NCBI RefSeq assembly: GCF_002878395.1 | Contig: NC_061120.1 | Span: 116,362,705-116,426,704, forward strand | Direction of reading: 5' to 3' | Length of the DNA: 64,000 nt | Source: Capsicum annuum | Taxonomy: Eukaryota > Streptophyta > Magnoliopsida > Solanales > Solanaceae | In this document: positions 47,293 to 61,111 of the stretch, one piece after another | Layout: each line of letters opens with the position of its first letter | Numbering within the stretch: the stretch's first letter is position 1 | Program-made: the position numbers and the translations under genes | Notes under the pieces: model-generated | The model's input: the letters and a program-made list of their open reading frames with translations, nothing else | Databases searched by the model: none | What the model was told of the DNA's origin: nothing

Positions 47293-47959
47293 AGCATAAA
47301 TAGGGATGGCAATTTTTGTCCATATCTGTAAAATCAGTCCATTTAGCCCATATATAATAAGTTGGATCACTCATACTTTAGGTGGGTAAGTATGGGCTTA
47401 AATTTCTTTAAAAGCCTATAATATTAATGGACAAATAGATGAAATATTAGTACTTATATAGAGACCCAGTTGGCCATAAATGGTCATTCTTAGATCAAAT
47501 AGAGTCTCAATTTCTCACAACTCATACTCATACTTAGTTTATCACTCATACTCGGTCATTCTCACATCTCATACTATTCATTTCACGTTGTTGCCTGATC
47601 ATAATCAAGAATCTGGTGGTCTTCATCTGTTAAAAGTTCAAAACTTAAAACTTTATCTCTCAAATCTTTGTAAGAAGGAAATCTAGAAGCTCAACACTTT
47701 CATCAATTAATCATCCTACTAAAGGCATTTTTTTTCTTTTCTTACAAATTTTTAAATGTTAGTTTGCTCATATTGCTAATTTTAAAAAAGAGTTAAAATA
47801 AGAAAACACAACAGATGGATATAAAAAAATATCCATATGAAACTACTAATTTGTACCCTTCTAAAAATTATATTTCTTTAACAATGATTTTGAAGGAGGA
47901 TAATGAGGAATCTTGTTAAGTTAGTTTATCTATCTCAAGAAAATGAGATAAAAAACACT

Positions 47960-49633
47960 TCAATTGTTTGAAATACTTTTATGAGATTACCGCGTGCTAG
48001 CAACATAGAAAGGTTAAAAGAATAATGTCAAGTTTGTAAGGAAATTTTTGTAGCAGATTGTGGCACTACAAATATAAAAACTTCATATGGCTAAGCATTT
48101 GGATAATATACAAGATCAGGTTTGTGCATCTATTGATCAAGTAGGTTATCGCGAGAAGGTTTCTATATCAATTTTGAAGCATAATTATCCTTTTAGCTTT
48201 GTTAAACATTAAGAAAACAGAAAGAATTTATTTGTACTTAAATCCAACTATCAAAACCATTTTGACAAATACAGCAAAGGCTAATATTGATTTGAATTAG
48301 AATCTTCAAAAATGAGTGTTTATTTTTTGTCATGTCCCACCCCCATATTCTGGTGTAATTCTGGATCCTTTACTAATCGAGTTCATTAAGGAGTGGGGCA
48401 ATAAAAATAAAATTCTTATTCTTACTTTGGATAATGCTAGTTGCAATAAAGATGTGGTATATCATTTAAGAGTCATTTATCTTTAATGCATTCACTAGTT
48501 TGTGATGGAAAGTTCTTTCATATTCTTTGTGGGAACCTTAGCTTAAATTTAATAGTGAAGGTGGGTTTGGAGAAAGTTGATGAAGCCATTGAAAAAGTAA
48601 CAGAAGGTGTTAAGGAGATTAATCATTTGTAACGATGAATATTAAAGTTTGTGGAATGCATTAAGAATCATGGGTTTCATGTTCAAAGAAGCTTCGCAAT
48701 GTAACTACTCGTTGCAATTCAACTTACAAGATGATTTATATTTCTCTTCTCTACCAACAAGCTTATGTTAAATATAAGTTTGTTGAGGTTGATTTAAAAT
48801 ATAGTCTTTATGAGGAAGAATGTAAAAGGGTTGATGTTATTTCTAAATTTTTGAATCCATTTTATGAGATTACTACACAATTTTCCAGTAGAAAATATCC
48901 AACCACAAATTTGTATTTGTTGAATGTATGAAAAATTCAAATGTTGATAAAGAAAGCAAGAAATGGTAGTGACTCAATTATGAATGATATGGCTACATTA
49001 ATGCTAAAGAAATTTAAAAATATTAGAGGTCATAAAATATGTATTGTCAATTGCATTATCCTCGAACCCCTATACAAAATGATGTTTGGTAAATTTTGCT
49101 TCTCTAAAATAGATCCCGTAACCACCGATGCTAAGGTTGAAAAAGGTTTAGATCATTTAGAATTGTTATTCTAATAATACTTGAAACCTTCATCTTGTAT
49201 TTCTTTGTCAATGGAGGCCATAACTAGAAATAAAATTGGGGATATCCTTGAGGTGTTCCACGTGTTCGAGAACCATTCAGAGTTTGATAGAAAAAAGATA
49301 CAATTGGATTTGTATTTTGAGGATCCTAACCTTGACCGTAAAGCAAATCCTAATATGGATGGACGTGCTTATTTGAAAAAAAATAGCACAAGGTATATCG
49401 AGCTCTCATTGATTGCATTAGATATATTGAGCATACCTATTATGACTGTAGCCTTAGAATTTACCTTTAGAATTGAAGATCGAATTATAGGAAAATTTCA
49501 CAGTTTAATTTTATCTACAAATGTCGAAGTAATGTTGTGTGCTAGAGATTGGCTTTATGGACAAGAAGGTAAGTCATTAACCATATTCAAGACTTGTAAA
49601 AAGCTATCTAATAGACTTGTAATTCATAGTTAA
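47960..49633 (+). pseudogene. hAT (RICESLEEPER-like) transposase, full-length remnant
   Basis: Near 48030-48115 a BED-type zinc finger is visible across two frames: CQVCKEIFVADCGTTN, then a histidine pair in HMAKHLD. The middle (48400-48720) has broken but collinear parts of the RNase-H-like core, with DNA(S)CNKD near 48440 and TRCNSTYKM near 48705. From 48731 longer open parts follow: LLYQQAYVKYK, FLNPFYEITTQFSSRKYPTTNLY, then at 49181-49633 MDGRAYLKKNSTRYIELSL and IPIMTVALEFTFRI, the hAT C-terminal dimerisation domain, ending at TAA 49631. Multiple stops make it inactive. Length, about 560 codons, is a little short of the usual 650-700. Confidence 0.85.
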
Positions 49634-49827
49634 AAGACTTGTAAATTAAGTGTTTTCTATATATTCAAGACTTGTAAATGATTCTTAACCATCTATTAGA
49701 GATTATGACAAAAGTTTCTAAAATAAAAAGTTATCTTTTATTACCAGACAACTTGTTAAATTCTTGAGTTAAGATTACAAAGGCAAGGGAGGAATGCAAT
49801 ATGAACCTTTATGGCTTACATGATTAC

Positions 49828-50200
49828 GGTACTTTATAAGGAAATAAAAGTCCAAGGAGTTAGAGGAAACTCATTTCCAATTGTTACGAGGTGTTAGTTG
49901 TGCTTTTATGCCAGGATTCCTAAAGGCCTTAGTTGGTGTAAGTGGTGCTGTAAAGACCAGTTTTATTGATGCTTTTATAGGAAGGAAATCAGAATGATAT
50001 AGTTATCTAAAGAAACAAATAACTTTTTCTCACACAACCCGTTATTATGAATAGAATGACATATATTCTCCACATGTTACTGTTTATGAGTCATTATTAT
50101 ACTCAAGTTGGTTGCGTCTCTATCCAGATGTACAAGAAAAAACATATGAAATGGTCTTACATGTCTTATCCTCTTACATTGTATTACAAACCTTTGTGGG
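49828..50200 (+). pseudogene. Captured ABCG/PDR transporter fragment (copy 2)
   Basis: Same capture as at 940-1345. The P-loop reads GVSGAVKT, so the last conserved glycine is lost. An internal deletion removes about 12 codons after it. Here the ESLLYSSWLRLYPDV stretch after the Q-loop region is intact, unlike copy 1. A one-base insertion near 49862 breaks the frame upstream. Both copies together show the capture extended at least to the TYEM(V)-type residues before Walker B. Confidence 0.83.
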
Positions 50201-50907
50201 TGGTGAAGAAATAATAGTTTGTTTTCTGAAGTAGTACATTAGGAAATGTTGTTATTGATCCTCTATTTTTTGTTTTGATGTGTGTATGCTTTTAATATGA
50301 GTTATTTGTTCCACCATATTGAAATGGTAAATTTAGTGTTTTTTGTATATTGTGGTTTCGATCGTGATTTCGAGTTCATGGTTCTTATTTCTTTTGTTAT
50401 GAATTATTTTTAAGAGAGTTAACTGTTAAACCTTTTCTTGTAGCTTAATAATGGTGTTAAATGAAAATATAACCTAATTTTCATCATGTTTATTAGTTAT
50501 TTATCCAAAATATGTGTAAGAATTGCAGTGACTACACTGCACTGCAAGTTGGGTTATTGACCTGAGTAGTGACATTATAGTTGTTGTGTGTATTTATTTT
50601 TTTTGGAAAATATGTATGCAATTTTTTTTTGGTGAAGTGTTAGTATTAAGTGGTATTTCATTCACTTTTAAACTTAAGATTGCCTTCAGATTCAGCATCA
50701 TAGAAATGACATTACATTTACATTTATCTTGGAAAGTCTAAGTGAAAATAATGGGTTAAAACCATTTTTACCCAATCCATAGTTGACCAAATACATAGTT
50801 ACCCATATTTATATGGGCGGATTGCAATTAAAACCAGTTTTGCTTGATCCATATTTAAACCGTCAAAATCCAATCCAATATGCCCATTTGCCACCCCTAG
50901 GCACTAA

Positions 50908-52575
50908 TAATAAATCCCAATACAACTCCAACCATGGTGCTTAATAAGAAGCAATATAAGAATAATTGGATCCTAGATCAAATAAAGAAAGAGGTTACTA
51001 GTGGCACACTAGAATCATACCTGTAACAATAGTATCCGAAGTCTTACGCATGAGCCTAGCAAGTACTACATACAACTGACCATGCATGCTACTTTGTTGG
51101 GAACCTGATAGACCTCCTATCTTGTCTGCTTGCAAACCTCCTCGAGTACCCTGGAAACCACCGATGCGAACATGATAACCTCCTTTAGTTGAGGGATGAA
51201 ATTCTATAATAGGGGAAGCACCCTGAGCTGAAACAAGAATCAACCCACAGCTAGGGCACTCTGTAGAATAAGACCAAAAGCTCCACAAATATAATAGGCT
51301 CCTTGACTTGAACCAAAACTAACAAATCTAGTTAACCCAGAATAACCACCACTACTAGAATGACCAAAAGATGAACCTCTCTAAGACAGACCACCACCCT
51401 GAACAAGGCAGTCTCTGGCACTAGACCAACCTCTATAAGTAATTTGAATTGCTACCTAAATAAGTTAACTAGGCTAACTTTGAGTCTGATAGGATGGACG
51501 CGAAGAATACCCACCATGAGAACTACAATTTATGTATCATGAAGTACTACCGCTCTCACTAAAACTAACCTGATATCTAGGCCTCTTATCGTTTTCCCCA
51601 TAAGCCTTACGATGCATCTCCTCTATCACCCGAGCATGATCTGTAACCTTAACAAAAGACCTTCACTCAACAACCTAACTCTGAGTAGACATCTAATGAA
51701 AAGTCTTAACCCTCTAATAAAGCAGTGAACTCTCTCATACTTAGTATCTAAAACAAAAGTCGCATGCCTTGCCAACTTATGATAACGAGCCTCATACTCT
51801 ACAACTGTCATAGATCTCTATTTCAATCCATAGAATTGGTTCTTCAAATGATATCCAAGTTTACGAGGTATGTACTTCTCCAAGGACATCTCAGAGAATT
51901 GAGTCCAAGATAAAGAAGAAGATCTAACTAGTCTAGAGTTAATGTAACCACTCCACCAATATCGAGCAACCAAGTACAACTAAAATATAATGTAATCAAT
52001 ACCATAAGTTACGAATAGGCCCAAATTATAGAGCCTAAATAAATCATGAACTCAAATGCTTCCTTGTCAGATGAACTAGAAAACCTAGGCAGAGCTAATC
52101 TCAAAAATCTACCCAACATCTTTTGCTCCTTAAAATACATAAAAGGTTGATCAACCACTGGTTGAGAAACTATTGGTTGAGCAACAACTAGTGCAGGAGT
52201 AACCTGAACTCTGGGAGTTGTAGCTACAGGTTTTGTCCCTTCATAAGAACTATTTTAATCACTATACTATGAACTATTAGACAGAACACCACCAACTCTC
52301 CCCAAAAGCTAAAACAATTCATCGTATATCACTAAAAAACAAATAAATCCTATTAGATCTTGCGTTAATCCCTATCCCACAACTAGTTAGAGCGGAACAA
52401 TATCTTGCTCATGATAGTGAATAGGACCTAGTAAAGATGGCTTATCTTTCCCCCTAGCCGGGGATATATCACACGGTTGTCCATGACCTCTACGTCATTC
52501 ACAAACAGAGGTATGATCCCTAGGCTTAGTGTCGGGACCATCGTCTCATATAGTGGTAACACCTGTCCTAGTCAT
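50908..52575 (-). pseudogene. Tekay-like gag and protease start, decayed (copy 2)
   Basis: Start ATG at 52575. The gag core near 51900-51780 ends with VVEYEARYHKLARHA. The zinc knuckle near 51260-51300 reads YYICGAF, then ECPSCG beyond a shift. The best open part, 51288-50998, holds the glycine-rich stretch after the knuckle, a GGFQGTRGGLQADK phrase and a TSDTIVTGMILV strand, the entrance to the aspartic protease. The protease then shows FDLGSNYSY near 50960 (active-site D present, usual DxGS(T/S) layout) before the hAT cuts it at about 50908; it resumes at 47292. Confidence 0.85.
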
Positions 52576-52767
52576 CTGCAAAAGAGTGAAGTTAAAGGAA
52601 TACCCTGCAAAACAACTTAAAATCATAGCATGATATAAGTGAAAGAAGTGATGAACTCCGAAGAATATCCCGTAGTCTCCCAAATATAGGAAGTATAAGT
52701 CATTATTCTGATCCTCAGAAATATAATAGACACTTTCTCTTGTACCAACAATACTAGTGAAACCTAA

Positions 52768-52780
52768 GCTCTTATACTAA
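52768..52780 (-). other. Primer binding site, tRNA-Met type (copy 2)
   Basis: The minus strand reads TTAGTATAAGAGC, 9-10 of 12 to the usual site. LTR starts at 52783. Confidence 0.7.
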
Positions 52781-52782
52781 TT

Positions 52783-55700
52783 TGTGATAACCCAATTTAC
52801 GAGTCAAGATGCCACCTAATAAGTCCTTCTAGTAGGTAAGTCAAAACCATAACCTTGATCTTACCCAATTGGTTAATTTGTTGTAAAATGTCCAACATAG
52901 GCGAATTTTAAGAACACAATATATAGATAAGCTAAGTGTTGTAAATAGATAAACACAATCAATACAAGATATCATACCATGACCCTGTGGGGCCAATACA
53001 AGAGCATCTAATAGTATTACAACTAAAAGACTCAGAATAGTCAACAACATTTGTCTCGATTACAAAAGACTGAATATAAAAGATAGAGGGAAATGGGCGA
53101 CTCAAACTCCAAGATCTCACCCTAACTCAAAAAATAACACAATACAATCAATAGTCAATATCCACATCTAGTACTCGGATCTACACCAAAAAAGGTACAG
53201 AAGTGCAGTATGAGAACCAAAACAATGGGTACTCAGTAGGCATCATTGGCTAATTGATCTAACTATTGATATAAGTATGATAAAGTGAAAGATAATATAG
53301 CTAAGTCAAGGTATAAAAATAAACCTGAATCATCTCCAATACATTTGTGCAAAATAAGGAATAACTGAATTAATAATATGACACAAGGCATCAACACAAG
53401 TAATCAGAAACTACAAAATTGGCTCCCATACGCCAATTGGTGTGGAAAACTAAGCAAATCATCATAGATGCCTATACGCATGAAGAGTACACTCAGGAGT
53501 AGAATAAAGCAGTTATCCAACATTATAACTAACCTTCATCATCATTTTACCATCATTACACAATTTAGTGGCAATCGATAATGTTACCGTAATTTAACAA
53601 CCTTGTCATCATTATTCACTAGTTACCATTTATTAGCTATCCATCTCGTATTAAGTAGTTTATTAAATAATTGGCCATTGTATAATCTATAGTCATCATT
53701 TCTCCACTAACCATCATTTGAAAACTTTTCATTTTACCACTAGAGTCCATTTATGCCACACCACATTATAACTGCTTTCTCATTTTCAAACTTAGCCAAA
53801 TTGCTACCTTCAATCCGACAATCCATCATCGTCAATCATAACAAGCATATCATCATAGCATAATATGCATATCTTGACTCAAACCGGTAAATATAATCAA
53901 TAGCCGGACTTGAATGGATAAATAATAAATAGCCAGACTCAAATCGGTAAATAATCAATAGCTGATCCCAAAATAATAATTATATAATTAATGCCATAAT
54001 CCTTCTCTTGACTCAATCTGGGTAAATATTATCAATAAACATAAGCATTTTTTGGACTTGTATCGAATATATTTATATAATGAACATCATAAATAGTATC
54101 ATCAATAGCATAAATAATAGCATAATCAATAAGCGTCAAGCCTGACTTAACCAACATAACTATCACACATCAAGATTTCTCAATATTACCTCAATACATA
54201 TTTACAAAGGTATAATAAGCATAAATAGTATTACCAAAGCTAACCTATGTTACAGCCTAATGTCGGTTAAGAGTCCACTTCTAATCCTCGAGTTCCTTTT
54301 AGGTAAAATCTACCTGAACTAGGCTTAAGGTATCTAAAATAGCTTTTTAGATGGATTGAACAACACAATTAGGCCTAAGGTAGGGACTTATCCAAAATCC
54401 ACTAACTAAGTCAAACAAAAACTAAGGAAACCTACGTGCGTGTAAGAAACTAATGCAAAACTTATCGTAAACAGGACCAACTAGAGAATTTTTTTTACTT
54501 AGTCTTGAGTAACCTAAGTCATTCTAATGTTAAACCTGAGTAATGATCTCCAATTCACCAAAGGTAGGAGAGAACAAGTCAAGTGTTTCAACTCGACCAT
54601 TACAATTTAGCCTAAACATTCCAACTAACCCACGCCTTGTGTTTTATCGATCCACTACCTAAAACCACATATATCATAAAATATTATGAAATAGCTCTAC
54701 CTAGGAATGGATAAACCTAGCCTACCTCGTTGCTGAAGAAAGATCAATGAACTGCTAACCATCAGAATAGGATAATATCGATGCCCTTATTACACTATTA
54801 TTCTTTGGATCAACAAATCATACAGAATACCCATATGGGTCCTACTTCCAAAAACTGCATTTTCAAAACAAACCTAACATAATATCAAGCTCAAGGAATC
54901 ATTACCCTAAAAAATAGGCAAAATCCATGGTAAATTGGCGTAATAATCAAGCCCTAAAGGTTTTGGGGTTTTGAGCATTAAATCAAGAAATTTCACCAAG
55001 AGAAAGGTGAATTCTCAACTCAGATTGAAAGATAATCGCCAAAATAAAGGTTAAACTAGCTTCTTAATCACCAACAAGCTTCAATCCCTCTTAACCTCAG
55101 TATTTAGGGTTTTTAGATCTCAAGGACATGATGAAAAATGGAAAAAGCTTTGTAAAAGGGATCCTTTTATACATAGTCTAGGTACTCAAAAATCGTTATT
55201 GCGACCGAAGGCTAGCGATCATGATGCATCTCATCTGTCACACGAGTTACTATCATAATTCTCCGTTGTGATCATTGTATATCTTCTAAAAAGTGAGTTG
55301 CAATCGCAATCCAAATTGTCACTGTAATAGTGCAACAAAAACCTGGTGCCCCAGATTTTCCAAGTCCAAGATGGATTTTAACTGTATCATCGAGATTCAT
55401 TTGAAATCTCGTATACGCAAATAAACTATGTCACCATACAAAATTCAGTGTTTTAAATTTTATGGCACGCTATAATTTTCCATCTGAGGTCATTTCAACC
55501 ATATGGGGGTCCCACACCCATATTTCATTCTCTTAACTGTTGAACTAGTAGGTCGAAATGCGTTTGAGTGCCTCGGGACCCAAACGAAAGATCTACCTAG
55601 CCTAAAATTGATATCCCAAAGATTATGGCACAGTCTAAATTTTCATAAGAGATTATTTTACCTATATTTTTGCCCGATGGCCTTTTAGAAGTAGCGAAGA

Positions 55701-55825
55701 CTTCAAAATGGGGATTTGGATCTAAAATCCAAATAAATTGGTCGATTACCAAACTATTTTCCATGGAAAAGCTCTAACAACAAAATTATACAAAAGTATG
55801 GAAAAACACCTAAAGGGTCATTATA
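52783..55825 (-). mobile_element. 5' LTR of Tekay-like element (copy 2, longer)
   Basis: 3043 bases from TGTGATAACCCAATTTACGAG to GGGTCATTATA. It keeps about 0.7 kb (53850-54570) missing in copy 1. The GATCTACACCAAAAA box lies at 53178-53192. The U3 word cluster is at 55195-55330. No gene. Confidence 0.82.
53876..53965. repeat. About 30-bp tandem repeat, three units
   Basis: Unit starts gactcaaacc (53876), gacttgaatg (53907) and gactcaaatc (53936) are each followed by ggtaaata-like and aatagcc-like text. The array lies in the LTR segment that copy 1 has lost. Confidence 0.75.
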
Positions 55826-55927
55826 GCCTGCTTCGTTAATCTATCAGGGTTCCCATAACCCTAGTTATGGGGATTATCTACTTATGGATGTAAGAAGAAA
55901 CATAGATTTCTTCAATGAAAGCATAAA
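55826..55927 (-). mobile_element. Tat/Athila-like LTR, isolated slice (copy 2)
   Basis: Partner of 6256-6357, between the Tekay-like LTR and the solo LTR. Confidence 0.75.
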
Positions 55928-58682
55928 TGTCACAAACCAAAATTTGAGGTTCATGACGGTACTTGTATCTACAAGCCTTGACAAGTAAACCTGTCAGCTA
56001 AACAAATATGATAACTTAATATCAAAACCCTTGGCAATACCCCTAGAACAAAGTTGAATCACTCATATATATTGTAAAAGAGAAGTTACATAGTAAAAGA
56101 TAACAATACAATATCCCCAAACCTGGTTTCACAGCGTAAGAACCAACTAATACAACTCAATGTAAAAATATACCTAGTTTATCCCCTAAGGATCAACTAT
56201 ATCTGTAAATAGGAAAAAACATAGTCTAAATAAGAAAAGGTAGAACTTCAGATGCATAGATCAACCGCAACCTCGAGTAGACTCCAAATACCTCCTAAAA
56301 CAACTATTCGTGGGGTACACTCATACCTAGATCTACACCAAAAAAGATTAGTAGGGAATAGTATGGTACATTTGTACTCTTTCGGTATCATATGTTGACT
56401 AAGTAAAGTAGAAAATATAGAATATAACACAAACTATGGGTATGTAACCTGCAATCAGTAAATGTCCTAAATAGTTGTTGATACCATTTCCACTAATAGT
56501 TCTACAACATACGCATATAATAACAATTGGTAGAGAAAGGAAGAACAAGTATACACATACTTTAAATATAAGTACAAGAAGACAAAACAAATGGACAGAT
56601 ATGAAGTCACAAATAGAATTACAATTACAGAATAAGTACAACATATGGAATGGAATGAAGATTTAGATAAAGTTGTTGATGGTGGTGATAATGGATCTTG
56701 AGGTTGTTAAACGACCTTCGTATACACCTACTACGCTATCCACTAATGTAGGAACAATGAGATGTTCATCAACCTATGCCTAACAAGCTCAACTATGAAT
56801 GTAGACCTATGAATGGTTCATCAATCAGTATACAACAATTATCATATATAATTATCCATGACTACTCACCTACACATCCCTCTGAGAGGGTCAATAATAA
56901 TATCACAAGATGGTGTTTCCAAGGCTCCCAGTATTTCTAGCATTTCTAGTATTTCCATAGTGATACCAATGCTTCATGATCACATACATGAAATGAGGCA
57001 TAAAGCAAGCACAATATGCAATAACAGCAGGTTTATAAAGTATAACATGCAATGAGAATGATGATGCAATACTGACCACCAACAAAAATAAGAATATCCA
57101 ACATCCAATCAATAAACCAACCATGTGAACCAAATATCCACTCAAATACACTAACCATCCATAATCCAATATAATCCCTAACCATCAAGTGAGACCTGTA
57201 TGAAAAAAGTCATTGATACCACACAATTCCTAAAATCTAGGCCTTTTCCCTCCAAATAAAGAGTAACGAAACATATATGTGTCTATACCAGGCCAACAAT
57301 AACATATAAGGCTCCACACGACTACACATAGCAATTAATGTCTCAAAACCACCAGATTTATCCACATAGGCTCCCAGATGAGTACATAAGTCACCTAAAC
57401 ACATTTTTTATGATAAAATCCCCTACCCATATTATGATTTTACATAGTTATTACCTCCCCAACCAAGTTTGAAGAAAGTTAAGCCATAATCTACCTCAAA
57501 TAATGGAATCCCAATCCAAAAAGATCCAACAATAAAGCTTTCCCCGTACAAATGACCTTGAAATAAACTGAAACATAAAAATATAGAAGCTACATATCAA
57601 AAAAAAGTCAACGATACCCATACTGCCTACTTGCAAATAAGGGTCAAACAGACCCTCGAAATGGATTTTTGAAAAAAAAGGTAAAACTAATTTTTTTATC
57701 CAAATACATCTTTCTGAATATTAAAGAAACTTAAAGGAGAAAACTTGTGTAAAAATAAAGTAAAATTTGGGATTGAGTCGAAAAAAGAATAATTTGGTCC
57801 TTCCAAACCAAAATCCATAAATTTTATCTTTAAATCTGTGCTTTAGGAAGATTTAAATGATAAAACAAATGAAAAACAGTTGAAATTAGAGTTTAGAGCT
57901 TACCTAAGCTTTGAAATGGAAGAAAATGCCCATGAACTTGGTCTCCAATATACAAGTCTAGAAAATGGAGAAGAAAAGCTAAGAAAAGAATTATTTATAC
58001 CTAGGGACCACTAAAGCAATCGAATAGCAGCTTTGAGCTTTAAAGTACTGCATTAGCAATACCTCCTTAGCATTCTAGTCTGCTAAAGTGGAAAAGTGTC
58101 GCTTTAGTGCCCACCGCTAAAGCAGACCAGGGACACTAAAATGCCCTTGCAAAACTGGTAGCGGAAAACTAAAGAGACTAAGTGGCACTTTAAAACCTGA
58201 CGCTAAAGCATCTAAAGTAGGGTTGTAGCGGCTGGACCAGCTGAGTGGTGGACTAGTTGTGGAGACTTAGAATTTAAAGTCTCTACGGATCCTTTGATAT
58301 TCATTCAAAGTACCAAGAACACAACAAATTATGCGATCCTATCAAATTCGACTCTTCGAACTCAATGTCGATAGTTGATTTTCAAAAAAATGTTGTTTAT
58401 ATAGAGTTGATCCCAGAGACCTATTATCACAACTTTGTAAAATGAGGATCAAATGGAGATATAAAAGTCTTAAATACATACCAACTATGTTACCATCCTT
58501 AAATTGATGTTTCTAATCTACATAGATTATGATATATTAACCAAAGTTAATTAAAAAGCCTTTAAAACCACAAAAAATCACAATCTCATATAAATCACAC
58601 AAAAATAGATTAGGAATCGTGCCAATTATCTCCACACCCTAAAAATACCACAATGCAACTATGAGGAGGGGTAAAATGGTTA
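55928..58682 (-). mobile_element. Solo Tekay-like LTR (copy 2)
   Basis: Partner of 6358-9110. Starts TGTCACAAACCAAAATTTGAG and ends near AAAATGGTTA. The GATCTACACCAAAAA box is at 56331-56345. The gctaaagc word cluster is at 58010-58215. Confidence 0.72.
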
Positions 58683-59296
58683 AATCATATAGAACTAAAT
58701 ATTTCACACATATAATGATGAACTTAAAAGGAACAAGATTGAAAATTCAAAATCTCAAATTAATTGTAAACCTTAAAAACCAAGAATAATAATTCCAAGA
58801 TCAATAATGTATTTCAGAACTCAAAACAATGTCCAAAGTGAATAAAGTGCATAAATTAATAATAAAACACCCAAGAGATATTTATAAATACAAAATTAAA
58901 CCTATCCTAAATAGTTTAGGAATCTAGAGTTAGCATCAACTCACAATTTATGGATTGAGTTGTGGGTACAACCCATGAATCGTGCATATGAGTCATGGAA
59001 ATGAGATCACTCTCAATCCTACAAAACTTTATCTCATGAATGAAACACACGATTCATGGGTTGCACCTACATACCATAGTTTGACTCATAAGAATCGTAT
59101 ATGATCTCCCTTTTTATAACTTCAATTCCTGAAAACCACTCACGAATTATAGGTACTACCCACGATTCGTAGGTTGACTAATGTGTAACACCTTAAGCAA
59201 TTCTTACTCTTTATTTCTCAATTTCTGATTCAAACCCTATTTTCCTACAAATTCAACATAAATTCCCATCGTATGTAACAAGAATACCTATGTCTA
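58683..59296 (-). mobile_element. 3' LTR of Tat/Athila-like element, main part (copy 2)
   Basis: Partner of 9111-9725, with the same direct fusion to reverse transcriptase at its right end. The cacgattcatggg words lie at 58940-59180. Confidence 0.7.
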
Positions 59297-61111
59297 TTCA
59301 CGAGAACAATTCTTTCTTTAACCATGACATTACACTTCTCTAATTCAAAGCTAGGTTGCACTCTTCACATCTTTGTAGTGCATTGGACAAGTGAGCCAAA
59401 CAATCATCAAACAAACCCGCAATACGAAAATCATCAATGAAGACCTAAATTGTGTCCTTTACTATATTAAAAAAGATGGATGTCATGCAATCTGCAAAGG
59501 TGACGGGAGCATTACAAAGACTGAAAGGCATATTCTTAAATGTAAACGTACTATATGGGAAGTGAAAGTAGTTTTTTGTAAGTCCTCGAGAGCAAAACAA
59601 ATCTGATTATACCAAAATACTGTCTAATATCTAATCCATGAATGGCGTAGGAAAATAATCTTTTGAGTCCAAGTATTTAGCTTTTGATAATCCATAAAAA
59701 TTCAGTATCCCATTATTAGCCTCAAGGGAGATAACTCATTTTTCACTTTGGGGACCAAATGATTCCACCCATCTTTTGCACACACTAAACCGAGCTTACC
59801 TATATGTTGTTGGCAATATGATAAACTACACTTGCATCTAACTAATTAATGATTTTATTCATCACCACCTATGACATTGGTGATTTAATTGATATTGATG
59901 CTTAGTTCCAGGTATATACTCTAGTTCAAGCTGAATCTTATGAGTGCAAATTCTAGGTGTAATTTCAATGATGTCAATAATAGTCAAACCAATTGCCTAT
60001 TTTAAACCTCTACAACACTGTTATTAGGGCTCTAATCTATGACTCTAACAAATCTACTACAATAATAACCAATAAGGTATTTTGGCCCTCAAAAATGCAT
60101 AACACAAATGGGGGAGGGGCTTCAATTCCAATACTTGTGGCTCCTTAATAGATGGCCTTGTCGGAGAAGTTTCTCTATTTTTCAAATTAAGGTCCTACTT
60201 GTTTAATGCATAAGTGTATGAATCTCTACCATCAAGTGCACTCACCATCTCATCATATTCATCTATACCATAAATATTGGAATTCGTGATCACTGCTGTT
60301 TATGATTCAATATCAAGCCTTTCCTTAATGGGTAAAACTAGCATATCTTCATCTATGGTGTTTATCATAGACACTACCCATATATCTTTTGCCTACCTTG
60401 TAGAATAACACATATTAAAAATGACTTACTTATCATTAAGACTGAATTTTATGTATCCTATCTTCATATTAACCAATGCCCTACCTGTGGCTTGGAAAGG
60501 CCTTCCCAAGATGATAGTGGCATCAAAATCAACCTTATAATTGAGAATCACAAAGTCATTTAGGAATTTTAAAGAATACACCTTCACAAAAAACATCACA
60601 CACTATACCAACTAGCTTCTTTATATTATGATCTACCATTAAAAGTATCATAGAGGTCGGTTTTAGAAACACCAACTACTTGTAGATGACTACTAGAATC
60701 AATTTAATTCTAGCTCCTAAATCACACAATGCCCATGGAAAGTTGAAGGACCCAATATAATAAGGAATAGTGAAACCACTAAAATCCTTTTTTCAACTAA
60801 AGATTTTAAGGCAATGGCATTGTAGTGGTGCACATTATCAGTAGGCTTAAAACTAACCATTTGCTTCTTAGTTACGAAATCTTTCATGAACTTTGCTTAA
60901 CCAGGAATCTTCTCAAATGCTTCCATAAAAGGGTTATTCATTGACAATTTTTCAACATCGACATAAATTTATGATATTTCTCTTCTTTACCTTTCTTATT
61001 CAAACATTTGAAGAATAGATGAAGGAGGTTAGGGAATGGGCTTTATTACTAGTGCAACATCCTTACTCTTCCCCTTTACCATTATTAGCTTATTTCTCTA
61101 CAAATGTTAAT
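59297..61111 (-). pseudogene. Tat/Athila-like pol: protease and reverse transcriptase (copy 2)
   Basis: Same content as 9726-11468 but continuous with gag on the right. The protease active site DLGA is kept (near 60715) and the RPF strand lies near 60495. The RT phrases are more decayed than in copy 1. At 61000-61110 the linker between gag and protease (PYLLHLFFKCL-like and KYHKFM) is present, which copy 1 has lost. RNase H and integrase are absent, as in copy 1, so that deletion predates the duplication. Confidence 0.82.

Larger units (their letters stand above)
47301..50899 (+). mobile_element. hAT DNA transposon, complete ends (copy 2)
   Basis: 3.6 kb between TAGGGATGGCAA and TTGCCACCCCTA, imperfect 12-base terminal inverted repeats (11 of 12). 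Flanking 8-mers agcataaa (47293-47300) and ggcactaa (50900-50907) match at 5 of 8; copy 1's right flank ggcagaaa matches 6 of 8. It interrupts a Tekay-like protease. It holds a full-length but broken transposase frame and the ABCG fragment. 47302-47950 and 50200-50899 are noncoding. Confidence 0.85.
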